Part shown: one piece after another, positions 10,213 through 20,802 of the stretch
Position numbering within the stretch: the first letter of the stretch is position 1
Layout: the number at the start of each line of letters is the position of its first letter
Assembly: GCA_964035575.1 (NCBI GenBank)
Contig: OZ037854.1
Coordinates: forward strand, 1,054,001 to 1,118,000
Reading direction: 5' to 3'
Length of the DNA: 64,000 nt
DNA from: Rhynchopus sp. YZ270_cl-10
Taxonomy: Eukaryota > Euglenozoa > Diplonemea > Diplonemida > Diplonemidae
Notes under the pieces: model-generated
What the model saw: only the letters and a program-made list of their open reading frames with translations
What the model was told of the DNA's origin: nothing
Databases searched by the model: none
Translations under genes and position numbers: made by a program

Positions 10213-11373
10213 ATGAAGTCACCCTGGAGAATCATTGCAGTGGTGTGCGTTGCAGTAGTGCTAGCAGATGACACTGCGGTGTGCCCACCTCTTCCTGATG
10301 CGTTGGCACGTGGTGATGGTGATGTGACCGAAACGACGTTGTACGTACACAGCCTGCCTGAAGGATGTATACGGATGCCTCCTACGGGGTTCATTGCGAG
10401 ATTGCCTACAGCTGTTTTGAATCAGCTTGCCGCACGGCAGGTAGGGTTGCTATCGGTTGAATCTGTGAGAGGGCTGACACCCGAACAATGCAAAGGATTT
10501 CTTCTACAAGGTCTTTCTGGAGAACAATGCGCAGGGTTGACCGTAGAATGTCTTTCCACCTCACAGCATGTGGACCGGCTGCAGGCAGGGTGTATCAGTT
10601 TTGTTAGAGAGGATGTTGTAGCGTTGTTGGGGCGAGCGGTGCTGCAGGGGTTGCGGCCAGAGGTGTGGGCAGGGCTGACGGTGCGGGCTGTGGGGGTGTT
10701 GGGTCCAGACCAATGCCAGCATATTCCTGCACGGAGTGTGGCGTATGTGAGGTCGTGCCGGATGGTGGCGCAGAGATGTCTTGTTGCTCTTCCGGTTGAG
10801 GGGGTGGCGGAGCTGAGACCGGCGTGTGTACGAATGATACCTCCGATAGCATTGGCAGGGCAGCAGCCCGCGTTTTATTCTGCACTCTCAATCGCCGCCG
10901 CAGCGGCGATGACCTCTGCGCAGCTTGCAGGGCTTGTCGCGGAGTGCGCGTATCTTCCGCCGGAGGTGCTTCCTCTCCTCACCGCACAGCAGTGCAGCAA
11001 TCTCACCTCAGACTGTTTTGCAACGTTACGCAGCCGCTTTGCGGGGGTATGTGGGAGTGCATCTGCATCTGCATCTTCATCTGTATCCATCCCTGAGGCA
11101 GAGAGTGTTCCCTTGAAGAGAGAGGTACCTAGGACGATAACGGTGAAGAAGGTTGAGGTGGGAGGTGGAGGAGGAGGAGGTGTCAGTGAGGCACGTCTAG
11201 CAAGTCTAGCGCAGGCGCGTCAAGTGGAGAAGGACCGCTACCATGCAAACAACAGCGTGGGGCCCATCTTCCTGATATTCTTTGGGTTGTTCGTGTCGGT
11301 GTCGCTCTTTATGGTGAAGCAGTGGATCGACGACCCGAGGCAGAAAAAGCTCACGCAGGTCAGACGATTTTGA
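10213..11373 (+). CDS. Type I membrane protein with ~20-residue Leu/Cys repeats
   Basis: 386 residues. The start at 10213 gives a signal peptide (MKSPWRIIAVVCVAVVLA, cleavage before DDTAVC); the longer frame from 9994 runs through the leader and is rejected. Residues ~40-290 are degenerate repeats with the pattern GL-x-x-EQC-x-G-hydrophobic (GLTPEQCKGF, GLSGEQCAGLTVECL, VLGPDQCQHIPARS, LLTAQQCSNLTSDC), which suggests a small solenoid. A Ser-rich stretch and a polyglycine run follow (~300-330). A membrane helix near 350-372 (GPIFLIFFGLFVSVSLFMV) and a short basic tail end the protein. The ectodomain probably faces the surface or an organelle lumen. Family unknown. Confidence 0.68.
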   Translation: MKSPWRIIAVVCVAVVLADDTAVCPPLPDALARGDGDVTETTLYVHSLPEGCIRMPPTGFIARLPTAVLNQLAARQVGLLSVESVRGLTPEQCKGFLLQGLSGEQCAGLTVECLSTSQHVDRLQAGCISFVREDVVALLGRAVLQGLRPEVWAGLTVRAVGVLGPDQCQHIPARSVAYVRSCRMVAQRCLVALPVEGVAELRPACVRMIPPIALAGQQPAFYSALSIAAAAAMTSAQLAGLVAECAYLPPEVLPLLTAQQCSNLTSDCFATLRSRFAGVCGSASASASSSVSIPEAESVPLKREVPRTITVKKVEVGGGGGGGVSEARLASLAQARQVEKDRYHANNSVGPIFLIFFGLFVSVSLFMVKQWIDDPRQKKLTQVRRF

Positions 11374-12732
11374 AGTGCTTCGTCCGATGTACGATGTTTT
11401 CCACATCGTGGGGTGAGATGTGCTGACTGTGTCCCCATGCATCCGCGTGTTTCTCCCCCTCTCCCTTTCTGAGGATTTCTAAAAGCATGGACTCAGAATC
11501 GTAACCTACAATCAACCTTTTTAAAGGGTAATACCAGGGAGTGTCCAAGCACTCATGTCAGTAAAGGGACTATACCTTCTGTAGTACAAATGCTACGGCC
11601 ATTGAGTAGGCCCTTTTAGCCGTGAATGGGTTCTTAGGGGGATTGTCGACCTTTACGGTATAATTTTTTTTGGTGACGTAGGCACGAGAGAGGCTTAGGA
11701 TCATCTTATAAACGTTTCTCTTGTGGATGCTTCGGGATGATCTTCGTTCAGAACATACCCTATTGAGGGTTGTGGGTTGTATCGAGACTGCAAATGGAAT
11801 GCGGTGTTTTTAAAAAATGGTAAAAAAAGGGGCTTACGACAAGTAATGTCGTTTTTGCCCAAAAGGTGATAAATTTAAAAGGTAGCACACCCGATGGCAT
11901 TGCTTTCCCATTGTCATCCCTCATTTCCCACAGTTATTCTCATTTAAAATTTTTAGATCACCACGAAGATGGGTTGAGTCCATTCCACCCCATGCACCAA
12001 CGTACACTGTCATGAGAGGGGCTTTTGTATTTCAGGTCAAAAAATTCAATTTGTGGAAGCGAATAACAAGCAACCTTTATTTTTTTCTCTCCCGTTTATA
12101 GTCTTTTGAGCACCAAGCAAAGAGAAACGAGTCTCTCTCAAGCATTTCCCCCCCGCCAAGCTGGCTGAGTTGATTTCTTGCCGTCGATCTTTCTTATGGC
12201 ATTCCGCCATATTTCTTCTTCTTCTGGCTGCTTTGAGCTCGCCCGAAGCTTTCCAGTGATGTCAGAACTTCCGCCCGGTTTTCTTCTTCATCATCGTTGT
12301 TGGCATATTTGTTCTGGATGCAGAGAACTTCGTTGTTCGCTGCGTAGAGAATGTGGAACATTGGCAAAATGAATCCGATCCTCGCATAGTCTCCTTCCAG
12401 AGATTTCACTGCAATTTTTGACCTTTTTGATGAACAGGACTCAAGTAAGGCCGTGGAGGGTAGTCTTGTCAGTTTTTGAGCTTTTTTGAGGTGGTCAAAG
12501 GAAAGATACTGTTCTGATCCTCAAGTAGCGCAGCGTATGTTGAGATTCCCCTATTATCAAACACACAACCTCCAGAACACACCCCAATACACCACACCAC
12601 CACACATCTCCTTTTTTGTGTTCCCCAGCTCTCATTCTTCCCCCCTCCACCTTACCTCCTCTCTTAAATGCCCACGGTTCCACCGTACACATAGTGTGGA
12701 AGCCGACTCTTCTTCATCTGTTTTCACAAAAA
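11374..12732 (+). other. 1.36-kb spacer
   Basis: No gene supported. Holds one stem-loop motif (11672-11719) and A/T-rich sequence; the last ~200 bases are C-rich and form the leader of the following gene, whose ATG at 12733 comes after TTCTTCATCTGTTTTCAC. An ATG at 12616 in the same frame lies in that leader and is not taken as the start. Confidence 0.5.
11672..11719 (+). repeat. Stem-loop motif, copy 2
   Basis: GGTGAC, then TAGGC opposite GCTTA (pairing kept with one G-U), then GATCATCTTATAAAC. About 300 bases after the stop of the membrane-protein gene. Confidence 0.7.
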
Positions 12733-15700
12733 ATGGAAAATGAAACCAAATGGGGTAGACTGCTCCGGAAGAAGATTAAGAAGTACACTGGCCCTCAGGG
12801 GCAGAATCTTTTGAAAGGCAAGACGTATCCTCAGAGGGGAAGAACCAACCACGATCATGAGGTCCGTGTGGTTACCATTACCGATAGTCTACCGGGCAGC
12901 TTGGGGACGTGCCCGCAGTGTAAGAAAAGCAGTGCGGAGCTTGGGGTCGATACGGCGCCGGACCTGCAGATCCACACCTTCTCCTGCAGGCTTGACTCTG
13001 GGGTGGATCCATTGCTTCCAGTGGTTTCTTTACGACCGAGTCCTCCTACGAAGGGGAAAACATCGTGGGATCCTTCTCCGGTTCCTATGAGGAAGGTTCG
13101 TGAGGAGGAAGTTGAACTTCCGAAAGCAGCGTTGAGAAGTTTGTTGCCTCCGAAGCTGCAACAGATTCGTCCGAAGCCGCCGAAACGGAGGGTAGAGTGC
13201 AGTTCATATCAGAAGGCGAATGCGCTAGCGTTGACGAGGTTAGTGGCGGCACAGAAGGGGCGGCAAAAGGAAGGGCACACAGAAAGGCTGCTCCGATCGC
13301 TACAGCAAGGGGAGCACCTCGATTTTTCGGATGTAACGTTAACGCCAGAGGACTGTGCGGTGGTAGGGGCGATTCTTGCAGACCACCCCCGCCTTGCTGC
13401 AGTGGAGTTTGGCGATGTAGATGCCTCCGTCCGTCCGGTGCTTGAACGAATTCTGTTTACAGCGGCCGCAGAGAATCCTAATTTACTGTCAATACAGCAA
13501 ACACACCAAAAAGGGTTGTTCACAACAAAAGGGGGGAAAGCGGTTGAATCTCAGGTAGATGTTTCTCTCTCAGGGCACTATACCTCCATTCAGCAAGGAG
13601 TGTTAGAACGGCTTACGGCTTCTTACGAGGTTTGGAAGTCAGGGAGAGAAGCGGCGTTTACAGAATTACTCAAAGAAGAAAATGTCGCAAGAAATGTGGT
13701 ACGATCTGAACAAAAGGCGGCAAAGGGGGTGGTCGTAATGCAAGGACGTTCTGAGGTTGCGGTTATAAGAAAGAAGAGGGAAAGGATGGAGGAGATGGAG
13801 CGGAGGAGGTTGCAGAAGGAGGCGTTATATGAGAGTGAAGGGATGTACCGTGGAGGGGTGGTCGGGGCGGAGATTGCGAGGAGGATAGCGTTGTTGGAGT
13901 TGCGAAGTGAGTTGGTGGCGAATGCGTATCTCGCGGATCTGGAAGCAGCGGAGAGAAGAAAAATCAAATCTTTGGAAGAACTCAGCCACCGCACCACCAA
14001 ACAAACAGAACGCTCCCGATTTGCACGCGAAGCCCGCGCCCGCGCTATGGTTGAAGACCTTCAACAAGACGGCCGTGCTACTCTATTCGAAGGCTACCTC
14101 TTCGGTCTCTCAAATATCTCTTCCGAACTCGATGCCGGAATCGCCTACATGCGTTTCATAGAAACCCAAGAAGAAATCCAAAAAGAGTTAAAACAAAATT
14201 ACACAGAAATATCCCGTCAAATCAAATCCGATGAAGCGGAAGGAAGGAAATGGATTGTTGAAAGACGGACCTTTGTGATTCAATTGAAGGAGCAGGAGAA
14301 GGCAAAGTCGCGGCAGATCATTTATACCAATGAGGATGATGTGAGAGAGGCGCTGACGCAAAAATTGCTGAAATTGTTGGGTCTCATTTTTGAGGAGGTG
14401 GAGGCGAATTTGCTGTGGATACACCAACACAATGCGTTGACTGCTGTCGACAACGAATTCAGCGCGCTCATGAACGAACCCCCGCGACTCTCCTTCCGTC
14501 CCAACCTCACAATCAATTCCAAACCAAACATTTTCTTTGTTGGACCAAACGCCTCTCCAATCGACGACAAAGTCGCTGTCAGCACCACCGCTAGCATCAA
14601 CGTCAACCTCACAAACGACTGGACCACTTTATACACAAACCTTCTCGCCAAACGAAAGGAAACAAACAAAATAGAACGTGACGCTTTTTCTGCTTATCAA
14701 AGAATTAAACAGAAAGGCGAAAAGGCGATGCAAGCTGTCGAAGAAGAGAAGGACGCAAAGCCCGAAGAGCAAAACCTTAACCCTGGAAGGGAAAAACGCA
14801 AGAAAACGATGCGGCTATTGCAAACTGCAGTGAAATTTGGCGGAGCTGCCGCACCTCGAGTACGAAGCTCTTCGGCAAAGCAAACGGAGTCTGCAGAAGC
14901 AGCAGAATGCAGAAAGACCAAGGTCCGTGGAGGACGAATCATTTTCTCTCTTCTCCCGAACCGCGCAGAAGGCGACGTCACCCCAAAGGCCCCCGACAGC
15001 TCCTCCCAACTCCAACAGCAGAGCCTTCCCGAGGACCTCTATTCCTCCCTCCGTCTGACCACCTCCAGTACCCATTACTCCACCCGGGTTGATGAGAGTG
15101 ATATTCGCCCGCCTCGATCCCCCAGAGCTGAACCCCACAAAGGCGACTGGTGTGTGCCGAACACAGTGGCAGAGTGTTTTGGAGGGAAGGTGCCGCTTCG
15201 CGAGGCGCCGTCGTCGCCGAAGTCGGGTCGCCCGCTGATCGGCTTTGGTGATGTGCAGGTGCCTGCTGGGAAGCATATTGAAATTGTGTTGACAGGAGAG
15301 GAAGATGAAGCGTTGGGATGTGAGTGTCTGTCTGCAGCGGTGCGGTCCTGTTCATTATATAGCACCTCGGATCGGTTGGAGGTGCCCTGTATTGTGCAAG
15401 TGCTCGCCAGATTGGAGCTAGATTTTGGCGGGAAGTTTTTGGATGATGGGGTGACCGAAACGTTCTTGACGTGTACCAGTACTGTTGTTTCGGATGTGGT
15501 GCTGGCAGTGCCGTTCATTCAATACCCAAATGGTGTGGTGCAAAGGGAGTTTGTCGAAGGGATGAAGTCAGATGAGCTGCAGTTGGTGCCGGATCAGTTC
15601 GTTCTGACAGACCCGCCGACGATCATCGCAAGGCAGCTTGGGTCGAAGAGCCAGACCTTCACGGTCATGGCAGGTGGGCAGCAGGGCGGTGGGCTTTCGT

Positions 15701-18700
15701 TATCAAACTTCCACGATGCGCACATCATCCTCGCAACCAGACAGGGTCTGTCCAAAGAGGATGTGCTCTGCTTCAAAAACTCAAACAAACTCTTTTTTGA
15801 CAACCCGCACACCCTCAAGCTGCGCGACAGTGGAAAGGAATATTCTATTGGCGAGGTCATCCGCGGCAAAATGCACACCTGCGTGGACACATACAACCGA
15901 GAATGCACAGCAGAGCAGCTGGTGGTTATCCATTTAAGCTGCGAAGCGAATCCTGGGTTGTTAGCTGCAGAAAACGTACGTCTCTTGGTCCGTGGATTGC
16001 GTTTTGCGAACACAAGCTCTGCACCGGTGGAGGGCAAACGCCAGATGCTTCTCCAGATTGCGGACAGCAGAAAATCCTTCAGCACGCTACCCATCATCGT
16101 CAACGTCATCGGCCACGACGACCCCACCGAGATGACCATCCCCTCCCTCAAAATCGTTGTCCGCCCCTCGCAGGTCCCTGAGAAGTTCAAACAGTACCTC
16201 AGCCCCACCATCTTCCCCCTCGCCGAGAACGCTTCTGTGGTCGATGTCGACACCGACGCCTTCCTTGGCGGTTCCCTCCATATTACCCTGACCGGAGGCA
16301 CCAAAGGTGAGGGCATTTCTTTGATGTGCGGCAAATTCCCAGAAAAGGGGGAAGAGTGCAGCGGCGGCACCACCATGCTGAAGTACAGTGCGTTCGACTA
16401 TCACAACGATGCATCCGACCGTTTGAGCACACCCCCTGAGGCCGCCTTCAAACAGGTTACCCTACGGGAACCACAAACCCCTTTGGCAAGCAGTGAGGTG
16501 TCATCATCATGTCCACATGGCGTCATGATGGATATGCTCAACGCAAATGATCTGTTAAAGGTGCGCGACAATGTCCTGTACTATGATGTTCATCCGATAG
16601 GCACGGTGACAAAAGGTGCGGTGACCATAGATGAACAGCATGAGTCGGATGGGGTGCACGAACTCCACATCGACTTCGTCACAACCGGGCGGATGACCAT
16701 CGCGCTCTGCCAGCTCCTCCTCCGCAGAGTCGCGCTTACCACCTATAAGCCCTCTCTTCAAGGTGTCCGTACCTGCAACGTTACTCTCACCATTGGGGAA
16801 ACATCGTCCGGTGATACCACCTCTTTAGAAGAAAATGAAAACGGGGAAGGAGAAGCGCTGAAACACACCCCAGAGCCGTCGTGTGTGTTGACGGAGAAGG
16901 TTACGGTGCGGCATGCCGCCAATTTGTTGACAATTCCTGAGAAATATACTCAAGTGGAGTACAGAGAAGGGTCTGGCGCGCAGAGGCTTGCCCCATTTGA
17001 GTTGGTGCAGGACAAATCAGGGCATGTGGAGAACTATAACAATGGGTACATCAGCGTGGAGATTGTGGAGGGGGTGGCGGAGGACGATTCGTTGGCCTTG
17101 CGGGAGGATGAGAATATTAAGTTGGTCCCTCCGAAGCATGTGCCGGAACGGGGGAAGCGGATGCAGAACACAACACACGCGAATCGACATCAATCGGTGT
17201 TAGGGTTAAAGCATGCGTTAGAGTCGCGATCAATTCGGCCGACGTCACCATTGAGAGAGGTAAGTGACCCTCCAAATGCAGCATTGCCCCAACCGCTGAC
17301 ATCTCCAAAAGGAAAACCGAAAATGCGATTCGCAGATTTCAAGGAAAAGCTGCGTGACCATTTGACACACGAAGCGCAGGAGAGGCTGGCAAATAAGGAA
17401 GATTTGATAGGCTTAGCGCAGAACGTTGCGGCAGACAAGAGCGCGCAGAATCTAGTGAAGGAGAAGGAGGCAGCCGTGCGCGAGAAGTTTCCGGTGAAGA
17501 TGGATGTAGTGATGGAGGCGAAGACTGTGGCGGTGCTGACCCGCGAGTCGCCGGGGTGCTTTCAGCTGCAGTTCCGCCCTGAAGCGGGCGTCAACGTTAC
17601 ACGACGCAACGTTCTCACCATTCTTCGCAATTTGACCTACACGAACTGTAGCAGCGATCCGCAGGTTCTGAAGAAAATGCTCCGTCTCACCATCAGCGAC
17701 CAGCCACCCTGCTTCAGTCAGTCCATCTTCGAGATTTCTATACAAACGGTGTGTACCCAATAATTTAGTCAAAAATACTGGTGGAAGGGGGGTGCGAAAA
17801 AGTGTGATAAAGTGCTATTTTGTGCTATTTTGGGGTCGTCGGCCACACCAATTACCCTCTTTTTTTCTCCCACAGGTCGATGATGTGACAGAAATCGCAG
17901 CAAAAAGCGTCCGCCTGCGCTACACCCCGCAAGGCCTGTCGCCGTCCTCCTTCTGCATCTTCCCCTTCGGTACTGCATGTCTCAAGGACGCAGACACAGA
18001 GTACTTCGACGGAGGGTACCTCTCCTTCCAACCCATCGGGTCTTCGAAAGGCGACCAGCTCGGATTTCTCTCACAGCAGCATGAAAACGCGCTTGGACCG
18101 ACCGGGGTCTTTTCTACAGGAGAAACCTTTGCGATCATCTTCTCCGAAGACTCACGCAAAATTATTTGGCAGGCACCCTCCGGATTGGAAGTGCACGTTG
18201 CTACCGTGGCCTGGGAGGGGGAACGGACTGGATGTAAAATTAGCTTCGCGAAAGGCCCAGAAAAGGTGGTTTCCCTCAACCTGGCGTCGTATATTCTGAA
18301 CTGTGTAACCTTTAGTAACCACAACGATCTGCGCAAACCTACCAGCAGATCCTATCAGGTGAAGGTGTCTGATGGGGAGAACCTGCAGGAGGGGAAGAAG
18401 AAGGTGACAGTCGAGAGCGTGAGTCCGCTGTGCTATCTGTGGCCGTGGTCGTACCATGTGGAGGTGTCGTGCAAGCTGTGCGATTCTGTGGCCTTCTTTG
18501 ACGGGAAGTCGAAGCTGCTGCTAGGTATTCCTGCGGACAAAGTGCTCACGTCTGGGTACATGCACCTAGACATGGAGTGGACAGACAGCTCCTATGACGA
18601 CCCGGGTATCCTCGCCCTTTCGCAGCCCTTCTCTGTGCGTGATGGTGGTCTGTACCAAAAGGATCTGTTCCTCGGGAAGTGCACCTCCTCCTCAGTTGAG

Positions 18701-18874
18701 TGGCGCATCGAGTTCACGTGGGCCACGAAGGCAAGTGGCAAGGTGCTGCTTGCGATGCTCCGCTCGTTCACGTACATCGGTGCGCGGAAAACGAACGTAA
18801 AAATGAAGCTCAGCATCGTTTCTGACGCTTCAGGTGCGCATAGCACGTCTTGTGCGGTAACATTGAAGTTTTGA
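12733..18874 (+). CDS. 2,004-residue protein with coiled coils and cadherin-like tandem repeats
   Basis: Exon 1 is 12733-17748 and exon 2 is 17876-18874, joined in phase 0 (SIQT then VDDVTEIAAK). No signal peptide or membrane helix, so it is probably intracellular. Residues ~200-260 resemble a leucine-rich repeat (LTPEDCAVVGAILADHPRL). About 290-600 is long, highly charged coiled coil. A disordered stretch follows. From ~800 to the end there are at least six ~110-120-residue blocks ending in the motif of cadherin/CSPG-like tandem domains: VRGLRFANTSSAPVEGKRQM, RRVALTTYKPS, ILRNLTYTNCSSDP, LRSFTYIGARKT. Such repeats are usually extracellular; an intracellular giant with them would fit a flagellar or cytoskeletal scaffold, which is inference. 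The intron is 127 bases and more than half of it is a small mobile element. Confidence 0.78.
17779..17850. mobile_element. 72-bp TGGTGTGGC-family element in the 127-base intron
   Basis: The right end GGCCACACCA is intact; the left end is shortened to TGGTGG. The interior TGCTATTTTGGGGTCGTC matches the element at 4849-4916. Host intron bases are only ~30 on the left and 25 on the right. Confidence 0.7.
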
Positions 18875-19536
18875 GATGATTTAGAGAGGTACCCTGTGAG
18901 GGCTTTGTATTTCAACTCTATTTTTGAGATTGGAGAAACTGCACCAAAAGTGGCATCCTTTTTACAAAGGGTGATGTGGAGAGCTCTCTCGGTGGTTTTG
19001 TTACAGATGACCATGCATCTTAAGTTGTTCTCTGTTGTCTGATAAGAGAATTGTGTTTGAAAGGCATAATTCATCTTTTCGAGTTTTGTTTTTAAGTTAA
19101 AATGAGGTAAAACAAAGATAAAAACGGAACTCAAAAAAACTGAGATTTTCGAACGAAAAAAAGTAATACTCCTCAGCTATTTGGGGACAGTCCAAAAAAA
19201 AGAAGAGGTAAGTATAGTGGAGTTCATCCTCGGGTGTCTACACTAATACAACCAAGTTTTTCAAAGAAAACAGAACAAAAAAGCAGACCAGTATGCTGTT
19301 ATTTACCCCTCTCCCCTTAGTAAGCACGCATAACCTTCATAAAAATTTTTTTTTGTACTGGTCATTGACTGGTACTTTGCCTTGAGCTGTGGAGCCCTCA
19401 TCGTTGTCTTCATCTGCATCTCCATTTTTTTGACGTTTTATACGAATAGATTTATTGCAAAAAAAAATACAAACAAGCACCTCCAACCTCCAACACAGGC
19501 ACACATACACATTACTGCCCATACCCCAAAAAAAAT
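18875..19536 (+). other. Spacer
   Basis: AT-rich spacer with no supported gene. A CCCCTTAG at about 19313-19320 is a possible acceptor for the next gene. Confidence 0.45.
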
Positions 19537-20530
19537 ATGGGGAAGAAAAATGACTACATGATGGACAACGGGAGAACGACGAAAGTTCTGTATGCCTCCT
19601 CCCTCCCTCCTCCCTCTCCTCGCCTTTTTCCTCTTTCCCTCTTTATACCTTTTTCCGTACGATGTTGCACACCCAATGCATGAACCAACCAACCCCCCTT
19701 TACAGCCACCCTTTGGAGGCAGAGAAGCGAGCGAAAAAACAGAAAATTGTCCGCAAAAACGACGAGCAGCGCCGCAAACAGAAGTTTCAAGACCTTCTCG
19801 CACGCGACCCCGAAAGCATCAAACGCAAAGTCTCCGCGCTTGAACGCCAAGACAAGCTCGGCACACTCTCACTCAGACAACGGTACATTCCCCACCCCCA
19901 CCCCCTCCCCCCTCCCTCCCTCCCTCTCCCTCCACCACACACCACAGCATCGAAAAAAAGGAGATGAAAGACCTTCTCGTCGAGCACGAGAAGACCCACG
20001 GCCCTGTTGCCCTTACTAGCAAACCCAAACCCGCGGGGGAGGAGGCTGCTGCTGAGCCGGCAGAGCCCGACGACGCAGCTGCCCCCACTCCTGCGGTGAC
20101 GGAGGCTGCGGTGGAGATGCGGTGGGATCATAGACAGGCAATGAGTATGATGCCCGCAAGCCTTGCGCGGAAACAGAGTTCTGCGGCGCAGTCGCGTAGG
20201 GAGGCGGCTGACGTCATTCCAGGCAGCAGCGTCACAGCGTCATCCCTCGCGAACGCCATGGCGCCAGCAGCAGAGCCCTCCGTCGCCCCTCAACAACAGC
20301 AGCTCCCCGCCCGCCCCACCCAAGCCACCTCCTTCCGCAGTATCAACCTCGTCCCAGACGTCGACGGCAGCGACGACGATGCAAGCGAAGAAGAAGCATA
20401 CACCGCAAACACCTCAGCCTCCCTTCTCTTCAGAGGCGGGGGGGCACCTATAGTGCAGGCAAAAAGCGCACCTCGAGAAGAAGAAAACCAGGATGCAGGA
20501 TACCTCAATTTTTTGGCGAGTTTGAATTGA
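19537..20530 (+). CDS. WBP11: WBP11-like splicing-associated protein, three exons
   Basis: Exons 19537-19589, 19706-19882 and 19948-20530 join in frame through two short introns (116 and 65 bases) to give 270 residues. The N-terminus GRTTKVLHPLEAEKR, then KKQKIVRKNDEQRRKQKFQD, LLARDPESIKRKVSALE, and RQRIEKKEMKDLL follows the WBP11 N-terminal domain (NPTDxxRKExRKRELKKNKK, then a KDP helix, then an EK-rich helix). WBP11 is a nuclear spliceosome-associated protein. The rest is alanine-, proline- and acid-rich and probably disordered, ending AGYLNFLASLN. The proline-rich PGR motifs of animal WBP11 are not present and the protein is shorter, so it is a reduced member of the family. Confidence 0.8.
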
Positions 20531-20707
20531 TGGCTTTTTTTTTTTTTGGAAAATAAGGGGCAATTTGTTCTCCTCTGAAAAAAAGGGGGAGGGATTTTCA
20601 GACACATTGAAACTCTAAAAAAAACTCAATACTTCACGGACACCGTGAAACTGCACTTCTCTTTGCAGTATATCTCATCCAAGACAGCTTTCCTTTTGAC
20701 ACAACAA

Positions 20708-20735
20708 AACCTCCCCTCTTAACAAACCTCTACAG
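20708..20735 (+). promoter_or_regulatory. Probable trans-splice acceptor of the TTL-like gene
   Basis: A C/T tract ends CCTCTACAG at 20735, 67 bases before the ATG at 20803. The leader between them contains the dispersed motif GTGGAGATTGC followed by GGCAACTACACTAC. Confidence 0.5.
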
Positions 20736-20802
20736 GAAAAAAAGCAAGCAAAAAAAAAGTGGAGATTGCGAGGCAACTACACTACAACAATTCAAGACAA
20801 CG

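Noticed and set aside
12616-12732. Upstream in-frame ATG of the cadherin-like gene
   Set aside because: It lies in the C/T-rich leader and would add a 39-residue low-complexity stretch; the ATG at 12733 follows the leader as in other genes.
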